From Bacillota bacterium (GTDB taxonomy: Bacteria > Bacillota > Clostridia > Acetivibrionales > DTU013), in NCBI GenBank assembly GCA_023433505.1, contig JAEZCO010000048.1, positions 104,211-168,210 on the forward strand: a DNA stretch of 64,000 nucleotides, read 5' to 3'. The notes beneath the pieces were generated by a model. The model saw only the letters and a program-made list of their open reading frames with translations. It did no database searches and had not been told where the DNA came from. Shown here in pieces: positions 54,263-59,278 of the stretch. The position numbers and the translations under genes are program-made. Positions within the stretch are counted from its first letter, which is position 1. Every line of letters starts with the position of its first letter.

Positions 54263-55618
54263 GTGAGTAACAGAAGCTTGCAGTGGCTGGAGGAAGCCGC
54301 AATAATTTCAAAGGTGCTTTCCAATACCCCGTCAATCGATAAGGACCTGAGGATTGAAACCGCTGAGTTTAAAGCCCGTCAGCAGAAGGTAATCAAAGCC
54401 CTTGAAAAGGCGGGGCTCGAGGCGGCTTTCGTGTATTCGGACGAGCACTATAACGGAGATGTTCCTTACCTTGCGGGGAATACCAATGTGTCGATTGAGC
54501 CAATTGCCGGAGTGATAGGCAAAAATGGCTTTCACCTTCTGGCAGGGCTTGAAGGCGGTTATATTGCGGAACAGCTTGCCTACCGGTCGGGTGCCTGCGT
54601 CCATAAGGTAGAAATGCTCAAGCTTGCCGATGAAGATTACCCTATCGAGGCCGAAAGAGTCGAAGATGTCATTGAGCAAGCTGCAGGATGCAAGCCTGAG
54701 AGGATAGGATTATTGACGCCAAGGGCGGTTTTTCCCCTGAGCATCTATGAATTTCTGGCGGACTATGCCGGCGGATATGACAGGGTGGTGGACGCCCAGG
54801 AGATATACTTTAAAATCAAATATGAAAAGTCCGAAGCGGAAATGAAGCTTCTGGAGCAGGCGGGCCTTATTTCGGATGTCATGCTTGAGGGCATGCTCAA
54901 GGTCGTCAAGCCGGGTATGCTGGAAACACAGGTTTCCCAGTGGGGCTATGCAATTGCACAGGAACTTGGCGCAGAAGAGTTTGGCTTTGACATCATGGTG
55001 AATGCCAACGAGGCAAACAGGACATTGATCGGCAAGTCCTTAAACAGAGTCATCAGCGAAGGCGACATTGTCCACGTGGGCGTATCGCCCAAAAGGGACG
55101 GCCTGACAGCCTGTGAAAGGGCTTCTGTGGTTTGTGTGAAGGGTCCCGAAAAAATCACGGCAGACCAGAGGTTCTGGTTTGATTTTGTCGAAGACGCTTT
55201 CAGGGAAGGCTTCAACGCCTATGTAAAGGTGGCGGAGGAAGGACTTCCCGCCAAATATCAGGAACAGGCGCTGATAAATTACTTCAAAGCCAGAGAAGAC
55301 GAGGTCTGTACCCGGATCGGCAGGAAGATTGACCTTGCAAAACAAAAGCCCTATACCGGAACCCATAATTCCGGCTATACCGAGTGCCAGGAATTTTACG
55401 GGGCAATAACCCTTAATTCCAATGAGCCTCTGGGCGAAAGGATCGTAACAATGCTTGATGTGGCGGTAAAAGGGGTCGGAAATAAGTGGAATGATATTGT
55501 AATCCCGGGGTTGGATTATTTAGTTGTTGAAAAAACCCTGGGCAAATACGGGAAAAGAGTCGAAACGCTCACTAAGCTTCCCGTTAATTTGCAGCACTTT
55601 GTGGGATGGGCCGGATAA
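54263..55618 (+). CDS. M24-family (creatinase/aminopeptidase fold) protein lacking metal ligands
   Basis: A 451-residue protein with a creatinase-type N-terminal domain (about 30-175) and a pita-bread M24 domain (about 185-430). In M24 peptidases two Asp ligands occur in DxG-x(n)-SDxTR; here the segment is VHVGVSPKRDGLTACERASV (from about 270), so both are replaced (His and Cys). The His of THNSGYTE is present, while the first Glu ligand is Asp in VTMLDVAVKG. This pattern fits metal-free creatinase-like hydrolases rather than peptidases. It could split a C-N bond, for example of a guanidino or amidino compound; this is inference. GGAG precedes the GTG/ATG start; it is 12 bases after the isomerase gene. 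Confidence 0.72.
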   Translation: MSNRSLQWLEEAAIISKVLSNTPSIDKDLRIETAEFKARQQKVIKALEKAGLEAAFVYSDEHYNGDVPYLAGNTNVSIEPIAGVIGKNGFHLLAGLEGGYIAEQLAYRSGACVHKVEMLKLADEDYPIEAERVEDVIEQAAGCKPERIGLLTPRAVFPLSIYEFLADYAGGYDRVVDAQEIYFKIKYEKSEAEMKLLEQAGLISDVMLEGMLKVVKPGMLETQVSQWGYAIAQELGAEEFGFDIMVNANEANRTLIGKSLNRVISEGDIVHVGVSPKRDGLTACERASVVCVKGPEKITADQRFWFDFVEDAFREGFNAYVKVAEEGLPAKYQEQALINYFKAREDEVCTRIGRKIDLAKQKPYTGTHNSGYTECQEFYGAITLNSNEPLGERIVTMLDVAVKGVGNKWNDIVIPGLDYLVVEKTLGKYGKRVETLTKLPVNLQHFVGWAG

Positions 55619-55680
55619 TTTCAGGACGGAAAAATCCGTATTTGGTCAACCTGCTTTCAATAGCTGATGTTACCTCGAAT

Positions 55681-55760
55681 ATCAATATATTATAAAATAA
55701 CTATCAATGCAATACAAGAAATAGAAAGAAGCGTATGATAGTATATTAATATATTACAAA
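55681..55760. promoter_or_regulatory. conserved 40-bp element plus partial second copy before the UroD gene
   Basis: 55681-55720 starts ATCAATATATTATAAAATAA and continues with TGCAATACAAGAA; it equals 21565-21604 in 35 of 40 positions. A partial second copy AATATATTACAAA (55748-55760) lies next to the ribosome site. This is the only gap of note in the downstream half of the gene run and could be an internal promoter. Confidence 0.6.
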
Positions 55761-55779
55761 GATAACGAGGTGATGCGCC

Positions 55780-56913
55780 CTGACTTCAAGAGAAAGATTG
55801 ATAAAAGTGCTAAAGGGTGAAATTCCCGATTGTGTTCCGGTTGCACCCGATACGTCCAATATGATACCTGCAAAGCTCACCGGAAGGCCCTTCTGGGATT
55901 TGTATCTCTATCAGGAAATTCCCATATGGAAGGCATATATCGACTGCGTCAAACACTTTGACTTCGATTCGCTGATGGATGGCTATGTTGATGTCCGCTT
56001 TGAAGAGCTTGGTGAGATCGATCGGGAGTGGGAAGAGGGTATTGTTTTCAAAAATGACGACAGGATTGTTACCCAAAGGTATCGTACGGCTAACAGCAGT
56101 AAGCAATGGGAAAATTTCGTTACCGTATATTATAAAGATAACCCGCCAACCCATGGCGTAAAGCCGCATTCCATCGGACTTCCCGAAATTCCGGCAAGCT
56201 ATTGGCCCATAGAGGGCAGGAAAGTGTGGCCTCAGGGCGAAGCGCTGCTGAAGCTGGTAAAGCAGGAAATGGGAGATCACGGGCTGGTAGGCGTTTCCTG
56301 CGGGACTTCCTGTATTCTGCGGAATGAGGAAGAGATACTGGATTATTATGATAATCCCGAAAAGTATTACAAAAGAAGAGACGACCTGCTGGAATCCACG
56401 GCAAAGCGCTTTGAAAAACTCATGTCCCTTACGCATAAGCCCGACTTTATCTGCACCGGAGCTTCCGGAAGCTTGATTTTCCAGACCCCTCAAATTTTCA
56501 GAGACCTGGCGCTGCCAATTGTCAAGCAAATGACCGCATTGTGCAAAAAGCACGGCATACCCTCACACATCCATTGTTGCGGTCCGGAAAAGGAGCTTGT
56601 TAAAATCGCTGCGGAAGAAACGGAGCTGACCGTGATAGATCCCCTTGAAATACCGCCCATGGGGAACTGCGACCTGAAAGAGATAAAGAAGCTGTATGGA
56701 GACAAGCTGGTACTTAAAGGTAACCTGCATACTTCGAATGTTATGCTCAACGGCTCAGTCAAAGATGTGATCAAAGCTTCAAAGAGAGCTATTGACGATG
56801 CCGCGGAGGGCGGCAGGTTCATACTTTCCACCGGTGATCAATGCGGCAGGGATACTCCGGTGGAAAATTTATTCGCCATGATAGAAACCGCCAGGACATA
56901 CGGGAGATATTAA
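55780..56913 (+). CDS. uroporphyrinogen decarboxylase-family protein (putative methyltransferase-like)
   Basis: A 377-residue URO-D superfamily protein. The HCCG motif (HIHCCGPEKELV) lies near residue 264, with GGRFILSTGDQCGRDTPVENL at the end, as in the corrinoid methyltransferase branch and in the protein at 1340. The normal family opening (TSRERLIKVLKGEIPD) is only complete if translation starts at the CTG at 55780, which has GAGGTG seven bases upstream; a TTG at 55798 would cut six conserved residues and has no site. It is separated from the M24 gene by about 160 bases with its own regulatory element and ends the gene run. No corrinoid protein is nearby. Confidence 0.75.
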   Translation: MTSRERLIKVLKGEIPDCVPVAPDTSNMIPAKLTGRPFWDLYLYQEIPIWKAYIDCVKHFDFDSLMDGYVDVRFEELGEIDREWEEGIVFKNDDRIVTQRYRTANSSKQWENFVTVYYKDNPPTHGVKPHSIGLPEIPASYWPIEGRKVWPQGEALLKLVKQEMGDHGLVGVSCGTSCILRNEEEILDYYDNPEKYYKRRDDLLESTAKRFEKLMSLTHKPDFICTGASGSLIFQTPQIFRDLALPIVKQMTALCKKHGIPSHIHCCGPEKELVKIAAEETELTVIDPLEIPPMGNCDLKEIKKLYGDKLVLKGNLHTSNVMLNGSVKDVIKASKRAIDDAAEGGRFILSTGDQCGRDTPVENLFAMIETARTYGRY

Positions 56914-56923
56914 TATGACTCAC

Positions 56924-56956
56924 GCAGGGCGGGAGCTTTTCATAGCCCCGCCCTGC
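56924..56956. terminator. GC-rich hairpin after the UroD gene
   Basis: GCAGGGCGGG (56924-56933) pairs perfectly with CCCGCCCTGC (56947-56956), ten bases after the stop. No T run, but stable enough to end or protect the long transcript. Confidence 0.6.
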
Positions 56957-57160
56957 ATGTGTGCGTGTTCTCGGCTTGGAGACCGCCGGTAAAATTAAAG
57001 GAAAGATAATCTGTATTGTGCAAGACAATTTGAATTGCTGTCTGCAATCCATTTCCGCTGCAGCACCCACCCATACTTGGATTTCCATCGAACTGCATGA
57101 TTTTGCGGACCATAGCTTCTTTCACTGAAACCGTTGTTGTAAATGATTTTTTCCAACACA
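56957..57160. other. gap between UroD gene and csrA on the opposite strand
   Basis: About 200 bases with no supported gene. A minus-strand frame continues from the csrA stop (TAATG at 57159-57163) for 73 codons but resembles nothing and runs into the hairpin. Confidence 0.4.
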
Positions 57161-57331
57161 TTAACAGGATCCGGAATCCTGCTTGTCAATCAGTTCGCCG
57201 CGTGTGATAGTAACGTCCTTTGGGGCTTGGATTGCCAGTCGTAAATCGCCTTCTTCGCTTTTTACCACCTTTACCTTTATGGTGTCTCCGATCATAACAT
57301 ATTCCCCCGGCTTTCTGCCCAACACCAGCAT
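57161..57331 (-). CDS. csrA: carbon storage regulator CsrA (second copy)
   Basis: A 56-residue RNA-binding protein, easily missed because of its size. It starts MLVLGRKPGEYVMIGDTI, then KVVKSEEGDLRLAIQAPKD and the RNA-contacting TRGEL segment with Arg44, matching CsrA in length and motifs. AGGAG lies seven bases before the ATG at 57331. It differs from the CsrA encoded at 58826 mainly at the C-terminus (QDSGSC against QHKIVQE). It faces away from the LytTR regulator gene. CsrA dimers block translation by binding GGA motifs in leaders, above all that of flagellin in Bacillota. Confidence 0.93.
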   Translation of the reverse strand: MLVLGRKPGEYVMIGDTIKVKVVKSEEGDLRLAIQAPKDVTITRGELIDKQDSGSC

Positions 57332-57586
57332 AGCATTTCTCCTTTATTTGTCAAAAAGACAAATTCTCTATCTATGAATCTTCCTGTTAAAGTGCCTGAA
57401 AAAAGAGACTTCCCATAACAATAATTTACTATTGATTTCAAGAATACTTAACAGGTATAATTCTTAATAAAGAATAACAAAAAAATCCGGCATTTTTTCA
57501 GTCTATGTAAAAACGACGGATTTTTTGCCAAAAATAGTGGCTGATTTTGCTAAGGGCAAAATAGATAGTACGGCTTAAGGGGAATT
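57332..57586. other. divergent gap between csrA2 and the LytTR gene
   Basis: 255 AT-rich bases that must hold promoters for both genes. Apart from the dyad at 57480-57526 nothing is certain. Confidence 0.4.
57480..57526. terminator. bidirectional terminator-like dyad
   Basis: AAAAAATCCG (57480-57489) pairs perfectly with CGGATTTTTT (57517-57526), a long A/T-flanked stem that would work in either direction. It lies upstream of both neighbouring genes, so it may end a leader or a small RNA. Confidence 0.5.
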
Positions 57587-58318
57587 ATGTTGGAATTAGC
57601 AATCTGTGACGACTCTAAAGCGGAGAGAAAGCTATTGTTAAGTTTGATTAAGTCAATATGCTCCGATAGGAACATGAAGTATGATTTTGAGACATCAAGC
57701 TTTACCTGCGGCGAGGATTTGATAAATCACTACGAAGATGGCGGGATTCATTTTGATATTATTTTTCTGGATATCTATATGGCAGACAAAACCGGGATTG
57801 AAACCGCCCGTCAAATCCGCAAATATGACGCCGCATGCAAAATTATATTTATTACGACAAGTATGGATCATGCCCTTGATGGGTATAGCGTGTTTGCATA
57901 CAACTACCTGGTCAAGCCCGTCACTCCGCAAATATTTGCATCAGTTTTAAAAAAAGCCCTGGAAGGGGCTGATTCAGAGAAAAAAAAGGCTTTATATGTA
58001 AAGTCGGGAAACAAGCTTCAGCTGATTCCGTATAAAGATATCAAATATATTGAAAGTCAGGGCAGAATCACTAAAATATTTACATTGAAAGGGGAGGAGA
58101 TCTCCTGCTACCTGAAGCTGGATGATATTGAGTCGGCGCTGACAGATCCCAGGTTTTTGCGAAGCCATAAAAGTTTTCTTGTAAATATGGACTGTATTGT
58201 AAGCGTCAAAGAATACTTTTTTACGCTTTTTGACAATACGGACGTTGCCATAAGGCAAAAGGGGTTTACCGCCATAAAAAAGAAATATTGCGAGTTTATT
58301 ATTAAAAGAGTGGATTAG
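57587..58318 (+). CDS. LytTR-family response regulator (AgrA/LytR-like)
   Basis: A 243-residue response regulator. Receiver domain (1-120) with Asp8/Asp9 in ICDDSKAE, phosphorylation site Asp62 in IIFLDIYMAD and Lys110 in YLVKPV. The LytTR DNA-binding domain follows (about 135-240): YIESQGRITKIFT, and FLRSHKSFLVNMDCIVSV, which is diagnostic. No histidine kinase gene is adjacent, so it is an orphan. Start ATG follows AAGGGGAA. It sits between two csrA genes and upstream of flagellin, which suggests a role in motility or surface behaviour, but this rests on position only. Confidence 0.92.
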   Translation: MLELAICDDSKAERKLLLSLIKSICSDRNMKYDFETSSFTCGEDLINHYEDGGIHFDIIFLDIYMADKTGIETARQIRKYDAACKIIFITTSMDHALDGYSVFAYNYLVKPVTPQIFASVLKKALEGADSEKKKALYVKSGNKLQLIPYKDIKYIESQGRITKIFTLKGEEISCYLKLDDIESALTDPRFLRSHKSFLVNMDCIVSVKEYFFTLFDNTDVAIRQKGFTAIKKKYCEFIIKRVD

Positions 58319-58456
58319 CTTGAACACAGGCAAATGAAAGGGCGGTCAAATTGGCAGGGGATGTAAATAGAAAGCATGGCTCTTCAGCGTTAGAGGTAGA
58401 TATCATTCTGCCGCTGTTTGACGGATAAGTATTTTCTATTTTTATGAAAATTATAC
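58319..58456. other. gap after the LytTR gene
   Basis: Nothing recognised between the stop codon and the sigma-D-like promoter. Confidence 0.4.
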
Positions 58457-58484
58457 TAAAGTACGGCTCGGATATTGTCGATAT
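58457..58484 (+). promoter_or_regulatory. sigma-D (flagellar) promoter candidate
   Basis: TAAA (58457-58460), a 16-base spacer and GTCGATAT (58477-58484) match the flagellar consensus TAAA-N15-GCCGATAT with one mismatch in the -10. It would start a transcript near 58490 heading into the hairpin at 58538 and csrA. Confidence 0.6.
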
Positions 58485-58537
58485 AGTATTCAGTAAGGCG
58501 GGTAAGTATTAATAACTTAATATTTTGCAAAACATGG

Positions 58538-58606
58538 ACGATTTGATATTCTCCACGATCTTTTACAGGACGCAAAAGATGTGGCGATATGTTAAATCGT
58601 TTTTTT
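58538..58606 (+). ncRNA. candidate small RNA or attenuator: long hairpin with GGA loop and T run
   Basis: Outer stem ACGATTT (58538-58544) with AAATCGT (58594-58600); inner stems CCAC/GTGG (58553-58556 with 58581-58584) and TCTTTT/AAAAGA (58559-58564 with 58574-58579); loop ACAGGACGC (58565-58573). A run of seven T follows. With the promoter at 58457, this gives a transcript of about 115 bases. A GGA in a nine-base loop is the kind of site CsrA binds. Confidence 0.55.
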
Positions 58607-58825
58607 ATGTAATTCTATACGCGCAGGGAGGATGGTGTTTCCGGTACATGGGAGATAGCAGTAGAATAGAGTATAATTTGCATCTCTGAAGCCGGAGACG
58701 GTTGACAATTAAATATAAAATACAGGGACGATACAATAGACGGGACTTTTCTTGCAGGACGCAGGGGGGGACTGAAAATTGGATCGTTTTTTTTTATTTT
58801 AATTTTTATAGGAGGTATGGAGTTT
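58607..58825 (+). promoter_or_regulatory. csrA leader region
   Basis: Rich in GGA triplets, including a second copy of the motif, GCAGGACGC (58754-58762), able to form TGC-AGGAC-GCA. A possible weaker sigma-D-like site is TTAAA (58708 region) with ACGATAC downstream. The GGAGG ribosome site of csrA is itself a potential CsrA target, so autoregulation is plausible. Confidence 0.4.
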
Positions 58826-58999
58826 ATGCTAGTGTTGGGGAGAAAACCGGGCGAGTACGTTAAAATCGGTGAAAATATAATAGTCAAGGTAATAAGAAGC
58901 GAGGAAGGCGACCTGCGTCTGGCAATCGATGCGCCAAGGGAAATCAGTATTGTGCGCGGCGAAGTATATGAAAGCCAGCATAAAATCGTTCAGGAATAA
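58826..58999 (+). CDS. csrA: carbon storage regulator CsrA
   Basis: A 57-residue CsrA: MLVLGRKPGEYVKIGENI, then VKVIRSEEGDLRLAIDAPRE and the RNA-contact segment VRGEVYE with Arg44. Start at 58826 has GGAGGT nine bases upstream; the ATG at 58817 in the same frame lies directly on that site and would add three residues. It is immediately upstream of flagellin, the usual position in Bacillota, where CsrA represses translation of flagellin until FliW removes it. No fliW gene is in the window. Paralogue at 57161. Confidence 0.95.
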   Translation: MLVLGRKPGEYVKIGENIIVKVIRSEEGDLRLAIDAPREISIVRGEVYESQHKIVQE

Positions 59000-59278
59000 T
59001 TATAGATAAAGGGAATAGCTCCCAAAAAGAATAACGTCAAATGCTCATGGACGACCGCATTTGCTTAAGCCGGTAGGACGCCGGGATAGTACAGCAATTG
59101 CAGTCGTCCGTTTTGCTTCGGATACCTGAGTGCCGGAAAAAATATCTTTCGCAGAAAAAGCGTGAGGTAATATTTTCAGTGCCCCTAAATCAGTTAATAA
59201 GCCGAGTGGCCATGAGGCTTGTTATAAATAAAAAAAGTGAAAATGGAAGTTCACTAAAAAAAACATGGAGGTAATATT
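59000..59278 (+). promoter_or_regulatory. structured flagellin leader
   Basis: 279 bases between csrA and flagellin. A stem GGACGAC (59049-59055) with GTCGTCC (59103-59109) encloses a smaller hairpin CCGG-TAGGACG-CCGG, whose loop carries the third copy of the motif, GTAGGACGC (59073-59081). Close to the gene, ATGGAAG and the ribosome site ATGGAGGT provide two more GGA sites, an arrangement like the CsrA target in the B. subtilis hag leader. No flagellar promoter was seen here, so the flagellin mRNA may start upstream. Confidence 0.5.

Noticed and set aside
56940..57189. Two minus-strand frames of 64-73 codons downstream of csrA2
   Set aside because: One would start on TAATG and run into a GC-rich hairpin. 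Neither resembles a known protein; no supporting ribosome site except the overlap.
59041..59110. Possible c-di-GMP-I (GEMM) riboswitch before flagellin
   Set aside because: CCGGTAGG resembles part of the motif, but the required GCAAA and GACGCAAAGCC elements and the two-stem layout are missing.
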